Part shown: positions 44,218 through 51,471 of the stretch, in pieces | Layout of the letters: every line of letters starts with the position of its first letter | Numbering within the stretch: position 1 is the stretch's first letter | Assembly: GCF_001921865.1 (NCBI RefSeq) | Contig: NZ_MSCT01000014.1 | Coordinates: 62,001 to 126,000 of the forward strand | Origin: Pseudomonas chlororaphis | Lineage (GTDB): Bacteria; Pseudomonadota; Gammaproteobacteria; Pseudomonadales; Pseudomonadaceae | Direction of reading: 5' to 3' | Length of the DNA: 64,000 bases | Program-made: the position numbers and the translations under genes | Notes under the pieces: model-generated | What the model was told of the DNA's origin: nothing | What the model saw: only the letters and a program-made list of their open reading frames with translations | The model's database searches: none

Positions 44218-44238
44218 AATGACCAATCGATAGTCATT
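44218..44238. promoter_or_regulatory. Inverted repeat upstream of dnr
   Basis: AATGAC-N9-GTCATT, an exact 6-base dyad, about 150 bases upstream of the small ORF before dnr. A second pair GTCAAAA (44213) and TTTTGAC (44262) frames it. No known regulator is recognised. Confidence 0.35.
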
Positions 44239-44370
44239 TACACCCGAAACACCAAGGGTCGTTTTGACTACAGCACTGAAAGCTTCCCGTGTATTCCGCG
44301 GCTTGGGCGCCTGGCCCGGCTCTTGCTGAACCCCGGGCACCCCGATCCTTCTCGAACCGCCGGAGCCACC

Positions 44371-44460
44371 ATGCATAACGTCATCCAGCCACTGACGTGG
44401 TTCGCCGTCCTGGGCGCGATCCTCGCCCTCGCCAGCCGTGTCGCCCTGACCCTTATCTGA
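44371..44460 (+). CDS. 29-residue single-TM peptide upstream of dnr
   Basis: ATG with a GGAG site opens a frame coding for MHNVIQPLTWFAVLGAILAL and nine more residues, ending in TGA 37 bases before dnr. The peptide is almost entirely one hydrophobic helix with a short polar N-terminus. Position and ribosome site favour a real gene or a leader peptide in the dnr transcript, but nothing else supports it. Not matched to any family by eye. Confidence 0.45.
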   Translation: MHNVIQPLTWFAVLGAILALASRVALTLI

Positions 44461-44497
44461 GCGCCCTCCACCCTCCCCTGACCCAAGGATGAATGCC

Positions 44498-45181
44498 ATG
44501 GTGCTTCACCGCGTCCATCACCAGATCCTGCGCAGCCATCACCTGTTCGAGCCCTTGAACGAGGAGCAGCTGGACGAGCTGATGGCGGCCAGCCAGTTGC
44601 TCAGCCTCGACAAGGGCGACCCGTTGTTCCGCCAGGGCGAACCGGCCGAGGCCTTCTATTTCGTGATCGCCGGCGCGGTGAAGGTCTACCGCCTGACCCC
44701 GGACGGCCAGGAAAAGGTGTTCGAGGTCATCGGCCCGCGCCAGACCTTCGCCGAGGCCATGATGCTGATGGACACCCCGGACTACGTGGCCTCGGCCGAA
44801 GCCATCGGCCCGACCCAGCTCTACCGCCTGGCCAACGCCACCTACCTGCGGCTGCTGCAAAACAACAGCCGCCTGACCTTCGCCCTGCTCGGCAAGCTCT
44901 GCGTGCGCCTGCACCAGCGGGTCAACGAGATCGAGACCCTGTCGCTGAAAAACGCCACCCACCGCGTGGTGCGTTACCTGCTGACGCAGCTGATGCAGGT
45001 ACAACCGGTGCAGCGCCAGTTCGAGCTGCCAATGGCCAAGCAGTTGATCGCCGGCCACCTGGCGATCCAGCCGGAGACCTTCTCGCGGATCATTCGCCGG
45101 CTGATCGACGACAAGATCATCAGCCAGGACGGCCGCCAGATCGTCATTCTCGACCGGCCGCGCCTGGAGCAATTCGAATGA
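44498..45181 (+). CDS. dnr: Dissimilatory nitrate respiration regulator DNR
   Basis: 227 residues, closely colinear with P. aeruginosa DNR (HRVHHQILRSHHLFEPL, FRQGEPAEAFYFVIAGAVKVYRLTP, LKNATHRVVRYLL, LAIQPETFSRIIRRL). It is a heme-dependent NO sensor that activates nor, nir and nos genes at TTGAT-N4-ATCAA sites; it has no Fe-S cysteines. The start at 44498 gives AAGGA 8 bases upstream; an ATG 9 bases earlier lacks room for a ribosome site. It overlaps dnrP as ATGA. Confidence 0.93.
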   Translation: MVLHRVHHQILRSHHLFEPLNEEQLDELMAASQLLSLDKGDPLFRQGEPAEAFYFVIAGAVKVYRLTPDGQEKVFEVIGPRQTFAEAMMLMDTPDYVASAEAIGPTQLYRLANATYLRLLQNNSRLTFALLGKLCVRLHQRVNEIETLSLKNATHRVVRYLLTQLMQVQPVQRQFELPMAKQLIAGHLAIQPETFSRIIRRLIDDKIISQDGRQIVILDRPRLEQFE

Positions 45182-45369
45182 GCGCAGCCTCGGTCTGCCT
45201 GTACTGCCAGGGCCGCAATCCGCCGCTGCAAACCCACTGCCGCCACTGCGGCATGCCGTTGCCGGCTCCGACGGCACAGGTCGAGGCCCGTCGGCTGCGG
45301 TGTTTCCAGTGGTTCTGCCTGGGCCTGACGCTGTTCTGCGTGGCGATGTTTTTCTGGTTGCCGCGCTGA
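45178..45369 (+). CDS. dnrP: Small zinc-ribbon membrane protein DnrP
   Basis: 63 residues. Two CxxC pairs (C7, C10 and C21, C24) form a zinc ribbon, followed by one TM helix (CFQWFCLGLTLFCVAMFFWL). The ATG overlaps the dnr stop, so it is translationally coupled to dnr. Annotated as DnrP in other pseudomonads by my recollection; its biochemical role is unknown. It could tether or tune DNR-linked machinery at the membrane. Confidence 0.75.
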   Translation: MSAASVCLYCQGRNPPLQTHCRHCGMPLPAPTAQVEARRLRCFQWFCLGLTLFCVAMFFWLPR

Positions 45370-45414
45370 AACACCCCGCCGCCCGATTGGCGGCGACACG
45401 CGAGGGTGTACGCC

Positions 45415-45561
45415 TGTAGCCGCTGCCGAGCCTGCGAGGCTGCGTACGAGAACGAAGTTCTCGCAAGGCCTGCGCACCGGGTTTGTCTGAAACACCGCGC
45501 CGCCCGATTGGCGGCCGCTGCGCGCCCGTACGCAGCCTCGCTTCGCTCGGCAGCGGCTACA
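45415..45561. repeat. REPIN between dnrP and norD
   Basis: The REP TGTAGCCGCTGCCGAGCCTG (left, 45415) and its inverse ending CAGCGGCTACA (right, 45561) are about 78 bases apart. Same family as the nested REPIN at 20.5 kb. It fills most of the gap between these convergent genes. Confidence 0.85.
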
Positions 45562-45600
45562 GACCGCGCACGGCTACGGACCTTCGCTCGTAATGGCGCC

Positions 45601-47436
45601 TCAGGGCCGGGTCAGTTGGCGATACAGCTGCGGCAAGCGCAGGGGCAGTTGTTCGGGCTGGCGGATCAGGGTGTAGCCCTGGTTGCCGAACAGGTACGGC
45701 AGGTAGCTCGCGGCCTCGCGATCGATGGTGATACAGAACGGCGTCAGCCCCTGGCGCCGCGCCTCCAGCAGCGCCGCGCGGGTGTCCTCCACGCCATAGC
45801 GGCCCTCGTAGAGGTCCAGGTCGTTGGGCTTGCCGTCGGTCAGCAACAGCAACAGCTTGCGTTGGCGCGGGCGGCCGCCGAGCAGGCGCGTGGCCTGGCG
45901 GATGGCCGCGCCCATGCGCGTGTAGAACCCCGGCTTGAGCCCCTGGATACGCCCGCGGGTGCGGTCGTCGTAACCCTGGTCGAAGGCCTTGAGTTCGAGC
46001 ATCCGCACCTGCTGGCGGCGCAGCGAGGAAAACCCGTACAGGGCGAAATCGTCGCCGAGGGCCGAGAGGGTTTCGCCGAACAGCAGCAGGCTGTCGCGGA
46101 TCACCTCGATCACCCGCTGCATATCGTTGAGGTGCGCGTCGGTGGACATCGAGACATCGGCCAGCAACAGGCACGCCAGGTCGCGCCGGGCCGGCCGCCG
46201 CTCCAGGAACAGCCCGCGTTCGGCGCAGCCGCCATGGGCGCGCTCGACCTGAAAATCCACCCAGGCCGACAGGTCCAGCTCCTTGCCCTGGGGCTGCTGG
46301 CGCAACCATTGGCGCTGGTTGCGCAGTTGCTGGAACTGGCGCCGCAAACGCTGCGCCTGGGCCTTGAGGCGCGGCGGCAACGGCTGCGGCAGGTCGTCGC
46401 GCGGGGCGAGCATCTGCAGGTTGACGAACGCCTGTTGCAGGCGCTCCTTGCGGTAGTCCCATTCCGGCAGGCGGATGCCCTCGCCCAGGGGAATATCGTC
46501 GACGTCCGCCGGCGGCAGGTCCAGGTGCAGCTTGAGGCCGCCGCCCTTGCGCAGGCGGGTGCGCGACAGGGTCAGCTCATCGAGGTCGGCGGCGACCCGG
46601 GCAGCGTCCGGGTCTTCGCTGTCGTGCGCCCAGCGGTCGAGGTCCACATGCTCGGTCCAGCTGAACAGGTTCTCCAGGCGCACGATCAGCAGGCCGCCGT
46701 CGCGCGGGTGTTCCTCGACCCGGCTGGCGCGTTTGCGTCCGCCGGCCTGCTCGCCGGCGGTGCTGGCAAGCTCTTCGGGCGAGTCCTCCAGGTCGGCGGC
46801 CAGCGGGCTGGCCAGTTGCAACGGCGGGTACAGCCACAACGGCACCGGCCAGGCCGCGCGTTCGCTGCGGGGAAATTCGGCGACGCTGCCGGGTTCGCGC
46901 AGGGCCCGGCACACCGCGCGTTCCAGCGCGGCGTCGGCGCGGCTCAAGGTCGTCGGGTCCGGGCGCAGGGGCAGGTGCGCCTCGACCAGCCGCTGGTAAC
47001 GCCCGCGCAACGCCGGGTAGCGCTGCAACAGTTGGCGGGTCCAGCGCTGGTTGTCGCGGCCCCAATGGCGCAGCGGCCCGGACTGCGCCGCCAGCAGCGC
47101 CAGCCAGCGGTAGAGTTCCTCGTTCAGGGCGGCCTCGGGAAACACCGCGAGGCTCGCCGGCAGGCGCAGGTTGTCGGCGTCGCACCAGGCCAGGGGCACC
47201 TGCCGGCAGGTACCGGCGATCTGCTGCAACAGGCTGCGGCGCAGCAGCAGGTCGCGCTCGCTGGCCGCCTCCACGCCGCGACCGGCCCCGCCCATCGCCC
47301 GCAACAACAGGGCCAGGGCGCGCTGGCGCGACGCCAGTTCGACCCGCGCCTCGGGGAAATCCACGCTGGCCCGGCGGGTGATGAAACGGTGCCAGACGCT
47401 GCCGACCCACTCTTCCAGTTCCGGGGTAAAGGCCAT
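45601..47436 (-). CDS. norD: Nitric oxide reductase activation protein NorD (VWA domain)
   Basis: 611 residues from MAFTPELEEWVGSVW. The long helical N-part is followed by a von Willebrand A domain at about 420-600 with the MIDAS motif DVSMSTD and LLLLTDGKPNDLDLYEG. It works with NirQ/NorQ to insert or activate the non-heme iron of NorB. It lies 318 bases after norB and is bracketed by REPINs. Confidence 0.92.
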   Translation of the reverse strand: MAFTPELEEWVGSVWHRFITRRASVDFPEARVELASRQRALALLLRAMGGAGRGVEAASERDLLLRRSLLQQIAGTCRQVPLAWCDADNLRLPASLAVFPEAALNEELYRWLALLAAQSGPLRHWGRDNQRWTRQLLQRYPALRGRYQRLVEAHLPLRPDPTTLSRADAALERAVCRALREPGSVAEFPRSERAAWPVPLWLYPPLQLASPLAADLEDSPEELASTAGEQAGGRKRASRVEEHPRDGGLLIVRLENLFSWTEHVDLDRWAHDSEDPDAARVAADLDELTLSRTRLRKGGGLKLHLDLPPADVDDIPLGEGIRLPEWDYRKERLQQAFVNLQMLAPRDDLPQPLPPRLKAQAQRLRRQFQQLRNQRQWLRQQPQGKELDLSAWVDFQVERAHGGCAERGLFLERRPARRDLACLLLADVSMSTDAHLNDMQRVIEVIRDSLLLFGETLSALGDDFALYGFSSLRRQQVRMLELKAFDQGYDDRTRGRIQGLKPGFYTRMGAAIRQATRLLGGRPRQRKLLLLLTDGKPNDLDLYEGRYGVEDTRAALLEARRQGLTPFCITIDREAASYLPYLFGNQGYTLIRQPEQLPLRLPQLYRQLTRP

Positions 47437-47477
47437 GCGGCCCTCCTTTTCAAATGCCGGGAAACGGCCCGGACGCC

Positions 47478-47625
47478 TGTAGCCGCTGCCGAGCCCGTGA
47501 GGCTGCGTACGAGGACGCAGTCCTCGCAAAGCCTGCGCACCGGGTTTGCCTGAAACACCGCGCCGTCCGGTTGGCGGCCGCTGCGCGCCCGTGCGCAGCC
47601 TCGCTGGCGCTCGACAGCGGCTACA
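47478..47625. repeat. REPIN between norB and norD
   Basis: TGTAGCCGCTGCCGAGCC at 47478 pairs with CAGCGGCTACA at 47625. Together with the next REP it occupies most of the 318-base norB-norD gap, where I see no gene. Confidence 0.85.
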
Positions 47626-47647
47626 GGGCCAAGGTCCTGTGCGCTTT

Positions 47648-47725
47648 TGTAGCCGCTGCCGAGCCTGCGAGGCTGCGTACGAGGACGCAGTCCTCGCAAG
47701 GCCTGCGCACCGGGTTTGCCTGGCA
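47648..47725. repeat. Third, half REPIN copy after norB
   Basis: A single REP arm (TGTAGCCGCTGCCGAGCCTG) plus its usual spacer, without the inverted partner; the spacer runs into the end of norB. Confidence 0.75.
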
Positions 47726-47754
47726 CGCCACGTCGTTCGGCCTGCGGCATGTCA

Positions 47755-49179
47755 TCAGGGCATGGCCGGGGCGGTTGCACGCAGGGCGGCGCGGCCGCGC
47801 TGGCGGAAGCTCAGCAGGTAGCACAGCAGCCCGGCGAGAAAGCCCAGGCCGGCGGCCAGGCGTGCCCAGAACAGCCCACCCAGATGCTCCACCGTGGCCA
47901 TGAACGGCAGCGCGCTGCCGTCTTCGGCCCAGCGTTGCAGCAGCACCTGAACCACCCCGGCGGCGGTGAGCAACAGGGTGATCATCACCATCGACAGGGT
48001 CATCAGCCAGAAGCCCCAGACCTCCAGGGTCTGCGAGCGTTCGTCCGCCGCCTCGCCGAGCCCGCGCAGGCGCGGCATGGCGTAGCTGATCAGGGTCATG
48101 ACGATCATCGCGTAGGCGCCGTAGAACGCCAGGTGGCCGTGGGCCGCGGTCAGTTGCGTGCCGTGGGTGTAGTAGTTGACCGGCGCCAGGGTGTGCAGGA
48201 ACCCCCAGACCCCAGCGCCGAAGAACGCGGTCACCGTAGTGCCCTTGGCCCACAGCGTGGCGGCGCGGTTCGGGTGTTGCCGGCGGCGATTCTTCACCAT
48301 GCTGAAGGCGAAGATCACCATGGCCAGGAACGGCAGCGGCTCCAGCGCCGAGAAGATCGAGCCGACCCACAGCCAGACCTCGGGCGCGCCGATCCAGAAG
48401 AAGTGGTGGCCGGTGCCGATGATCCCGCTGATCAGCGCCATGGCGATGATCACGTACAGCCACTTCTCCACCACTTCGCGGTCGACGCCGGTGATCTTGA
48501 TCAGCACGAAAGCCAGCATCGCGCCCATGATCAATTCCCACACGCCTTCCACCCACAGGTGCACCACCCACCACCAGTAGAACTTGTCACGGGCAAGGTT
48601 GGCCGGGTTGTAGAAGGAGAACAGGAAGAACACCGCGAGGCCGATCAGGCCGGTCATCATGACCATGCTGACCGTGGTCTTGCGACCCTTGAGCAGGGTC
48701 ATGCCGATGTTGTAGAGAAAGCCCAGGCAGACGACCACGATGCCCATCTTGGTGATAGTCGGCTGTTCGAGGAACTCGCGGCCCATGGTCGGCAGCAGCT
48801 CGTTGTGGGTCAACCGCGCCAGCCCCGCGTAGGGCACCAGCAGGTAGCCGAGGATGGTCAGCACGCCGGCGGCGGCGAACACCCAGAACAGCACCAGCGC
48901 CAACCTCGGGCTGTGCAGCTCGCGGTCGGCTTCTTCCGGGATCAGGTAATAGGCCGCGCCCATGAAGCCGAACAGCAGCCAGACGATCAGCAGGTTGGTA
49001 TGGACCATCCGCGCCACGTTGAAGGGAATGACCGGGAACAGGAAGTCGCCGATCACGTATTGCAGGCCCATGATCAACCCGAACAGCACCTGGCCGAGGA
49101 ACAGCATCAGGGCGAACACGAAGTAGGGTTTGGCCACGGCTTGCGAAGCGAATTTCAGATGGGGATTGGCAACGCGCAT
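47755..49179 (-). CDS. norB: Nitric oxide reductase subunit B (cNor catalytic subunit)
   Basis: 474 residues, 12 TM helices. Heme and FeB ligands are visible in MVHTNLLIVW, VVHLWVEGVWE, GTGHHFFWIG and HGTQLTAAHGHLAFYG, with the catalytic Glu in the HLWVEGVWE helix. It reduces NO to N2O with electrons from NorC. It starts 3 bases after norC. Confidence 0.97.
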   Translation of the reverse strand: MRVANPHLKFASQAVAKPYFVFALMLFLGQVLFGLIMGLQYVIGDFLFPVIPFNVARMVHTNLLIVWLLFGFMGAAYYLIPEEADRELHSPRLALVLFWVFAAAGVLTILGYLLVPYAGLARLTHNELLPTMGREFLEQPTITKMGIVVVCLGFLYNIGMTLLKGRKTTVSMVMMTGLIGLAVFFLFSFYNPANLARDKFYWWWVVHLWVEGVWELIMGAMLAFVLIKITGVDREVVEKWLYVIIAMALISGIIGTGHHFFWIGAPEVWLWVGSIFSALEPLPFLAMVIFAFSMVKNRRRQHPNRAATLWAKGTTVTAFFGAGVWGFLHTLAPVNYYTHGTQLTAAHGHLAFYGAYAMIVMTLISYAMPRLRGLGEAADERSQTLEVWGFWLMTLSMVMITLLLTAAGVVQVLLQRWAEDGSALPFMATVEHLGGLFWARLAAGLGFLAGLLCYLLSFRQRGRAALRATAPAMP

Positions 49180-49182
49180 GGT

Positions 49183-49623
49183 TCAGCCCTCCTTGTTTGG
49201 CGGCCAGCCATTGGTGTTGATGTTCGAGCTCCACTTGAGGAACTCGGCGATGTCGTCGACCTCCTGCTGGCTCAGGTTGAACTGCGGCATGGCCCGGCGC
49301 CCGGGCACGCCCAACGGCTGCATCTTCATCCAGGCCTGCAGGAACGGCTTGAAGCCGGCCTCGCCGCCGCGGCGCTGGAACACGTTGCCCAGCTCCGGCG
49401 CGAAGTAGGCGCCCTCGCCCAGCAGCGTGTGGCAGCCGATGCAGTTGTTCTGTTCCCAGACCGTCTTGCCGCGCACCACCGCCGCGCTCAACAGCGCGTC
49501 GTTGCTGCGTACGGGAAAGGTCTGCTCGGTGTGGTAGGTCAGGGCCAGGAAGATCAGGAAGAAGAACACGCTCCCCCCGAAATAGATGTTCCTGGCCATG
49601 CCTTTGGTGAAGGTGTCCGACAT
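49183..49623 (-). CDS. norC: Nitric oxide reductase subunit C (membrane cytochrome c)
   Basis: 146 residues: an N-terminal TM anchor (13-30), heme c motif CIGCH at 61-65 and the axial Met at 112 (RRAMPQFNLS). The start MSDTFTKGMARN has a GAGGAAG site. It passes electrons to NorB. A perfect FNR-type box lies 64 bases upstream. Confidence 0.96.
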   Translation of the reverse strand: MSDTFTKGMARNIYFGGSVFFFLIFLALTYHTEQTFPVRSNDALLSAAVVRGKTVWEQNNCIGCHTLLGEGAYFAPELGNVFQRRGGEAGFKPFLQAWMKMQPLGVPGRRAMPQFNLSQQEVDDIAEFLKWSSNINTNGWPPNKEG

Positions 49624-49680
49624 GCTCGCTTCCTCTTTGCTTGGCCCGGCCATTCTAGGAAGCGCGGGTCGCGAACCCGC

Positions 49681-49694
49681 TTGATGGCGATCAA
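49681..49694. promoter_or_regulatory. ANR/DNR box of norCB
   Basis: TTGATGGCGATCAA is a perfect TTGAT-N4-ATCAA site centred 64 bases upstream of norC; it also falls just after the norF stop. Confidence 0.9.
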
Positions 49695-49720
49695 GAAACT
49701 CCGATGGTTTTACTCGGGTA

Positions 49721-49984
49721 TTAGCCCAGCAGGAGCAGGCCCAGCAGCAACGCCAGCAGCACCGCCCAGCCCAGCAACAGCCCGCGCCAGAGACGCGGCC
49801 CGTGGCGCAGCTCCATGAAACCGTCGACGATCAGCCAGGCCTTGGCCACCGCCAGCAGCAGGATCAGCGGCGCCAGCGGCCAGCCCGGCGCGCCGCTGCG
49901 GGCCCAGCCGCCGAGCCAGACGGTGCCCAGGCTGAGACCGGCCAGGGCCGCCCAACAGACCAACAAGAAACCGCGCGCGGACAT
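49721..49984 (-). CDS. norF: NorF-like small membrane protein (cytochrome oxidase subunit IV family)
   Basis: 87 residues with about three TM helices, starting MSARGFLLVCWAAL after a GAGG site. The conserved core LAVAKAWLIVDGFMELRHGPRLWR marks the prokaryotic subunit IV/NorF family. It follows norE by 10 bases and would support full NorCB activity. Confidence 0.82.
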   Translation of the reverse strand: MSARGFLLVCWAALAGLSLGTVWLGGWARSGAPGWPLAPLILLLAVAKAWLIVDGFMELRHGPRLWRGLLLGWAVLLALLLGLLLLG

Positions 49985-49994
49985 GCCCACCTCG

Positions 49995-50582
49995 TCAATC
50001 CAGAACGTAGACCAGCGGAAACAGCAGCACCCAGACCAGGTCCACCATGTGCCAATACAGCACCGCGGACTCGAAGCCCGCCTGGCGCCCGGCGCCGTAG
50101 CGCCCGCGCAGGCAGCCGTGAGCCAGCCAGCCGAGCATCAGCAGGCCGAGTAGCACGTGGAGGAAATGAAAACCGGTGAGGACCCAGTACAGGGTGAAGA
50201 AGGTGTCGTGCGCAAGATCCAGTCCCAGCTCCAGCAGGTGCCGGTATTCGCCGAGCTTGAGCCGCAGGTAGACGCCGGCCACCAGCAAGGCCGCCAGCAA
50301 CAGCGTCGCCGCCGAGCGCGGCCGGGCCCGCCGGACCCGCTCCAGGGCCAGCGCCGCCAGCAGCCCGGTGCCCAGCAGGCTCAGGGTCATGGCCAGGCCG
50401 GTGGAGGTGTCGAGCCACTGGCGGCTGGCGGCGAACAGCTGCGGCTTGAGTTGCTGGGTCACGGCGAACGCGAGGATCAACAAGGCGAACACCGACAGCT
50501 CGGCGAGGATGAACAACCACATCGCCAGGTCCCCCGGCAAGCGTCGTCCGGGGGCCGCGACAGGCTCAGCCGAAGTGCACAT
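49995..50582 (-). CDS. norE: NorE, cytochrome c oxidase subunit III-like protein
   Basis: 195 residues, five TM helices, subunit III family (PGDLAMWLFILAELSVFALL, TLYWVLTGFHFLHVLLGL, YWHMVDLVWVLLFPLVYVL). It begins 17 bases inside the nirQ end. NorEF are linked to NO reductase function or assembly in other denitrifiers. Confidence 0.88.
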   Translation of the reverse strand: MCTSAEPVAAPGRRLPGDLAMWLFILAELSVFALLILAFAVTQQLKPQLFAASRQWLDTSTGLAMTLSLLGTGLLAALALERVRRARPRSAATLLLAALLVAGVYLRLKLGEYRHLLELGLDLAHDTFFTLYWVLTGFHFLHVLLGLLMLGWLAHGCLRGRYGAGRQAGFESAVLYWHMVDLVWVLLFPLVYVLD

Positions 50583-51357
50583 CGACCACGTCCATCAGCG
50601 CCGCCACCGTCGCCGGGTCGTCGCTCAGGGGCTCGGCCAGGCAGGCCCGGCACGCCTCGCGCGGGGTCATGCCGGCGGCGATCATGCGCGCGGTGAAAAT
50701 CAGCAACCGGGTCGAGGCCACCTCCTCCAGGTCATGCTGTTCCAGGCGTCGCAGGGCGTGCCCGAGGCCAACGATCCGCGCCGCCAGGGCCGCCTCGACC
50801 TGGGCCTCGCGCTGGACGATGCACGCTTCTTCGGCCGGCGCCGGGTAGTCGAAGCGCAGTGCCACGAAGCGCTGGCGGGTGCTGGGTTTCAGGCCCTTGA
50901 GCAGGTTCTGGTAACCGGGGTTGTAGGACACCACCAGCATGAACGACGGCGGCGCCCGCAGCACTTCACCGGTGCGTTCGAGGAACAGCTCGCGACGGTC
51001 GTCGGCCAGGGGGTGCAGGACCACCACTGTGTCCTGGCGCGCCTCGACCACTTCGTCGAGGTAGCAGATGCCGCCCTCGCGCACCGCCCGGGTCAGCGGC
51101 CCGTCCTGCCACCAGGTGCCCTGGGCGCCGATCAGGTGGCGGCCGGTCAGGTCGGCGGCGCTCAAGTCGTCGTGGCAGGCCACGGTGTGCAACGCCAGGT
51201 TCAGCCGATGGGCCATGTGCTGCACGAAACGGGTCTTGCCGCAGCCCGTGGGGCCTTTGATCAGGACCGGCAGGCCATGCCGCCAGGCCTGCTCGAACAG
51301 CGCCTGTTCATTGTCCAGCGGTTGGTAGAAGGGTTCGCGAGCGTGTCCGAGGTCCAT
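50566..51357 (-). CDS. nirQ: MoxR-type AAA+ ATPase NirQ/NorQ
   Basis: 263 residues. Walker A GPTGCGKT is at 35-42, Walker B GICYLDEV at 96-103, and the C-terminal lid has a STRLLIFTARM helix. With NorD it activates NorCB by metal insertion. First gene of nirQ-norE-norF, with an FNR-type box 87 bases upstream. Confidence 0.94.
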   Translation of the reverse strand: MDLGHAREPFYQPLDNEQALFEQAWRHGLPVLIKGPTGCGKTRFVQHMAHRLNLALHTVACHDDLSAADLTGRHLIGAQGTWWQDGPLTRAVREGGICYLDEVVEARQDTVVVLHPLADDRRELFLERTGEVLRAPPSFMLVVSYNPGYQNLLKGLKPSTRQRFVALRFDYPAPAEEACIVQREAQVEAALAARIVGLGHALRRLEQHDLEEVASTRLLIFTARMIAAGMTPREACRACLAEPLSDDPATVAALMDVVDVHFG

Positions 51358-51437
51358 GGGCTACCTGATTCGACGGCGGGGTTCGGCACCACGCTAAGGC
51401 GCCGCGCGCGACCCGACAAGCCACCCGGCCGGCAAAC

Positions 51438-51451
51438 TTGATCGCCGTCAA
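51438..51451. promoter_or_regulatory. ANR/DNR box of nirQ-norEF
   Basis: TTGATCGCCGTCAA fits TTGAT-N4-RTCAA and is centred 87 bases upstream of nirQ. Confidence 0.8.
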
Positions 51452-51471
51452 GCGCACAGCGACCGCTCGAC

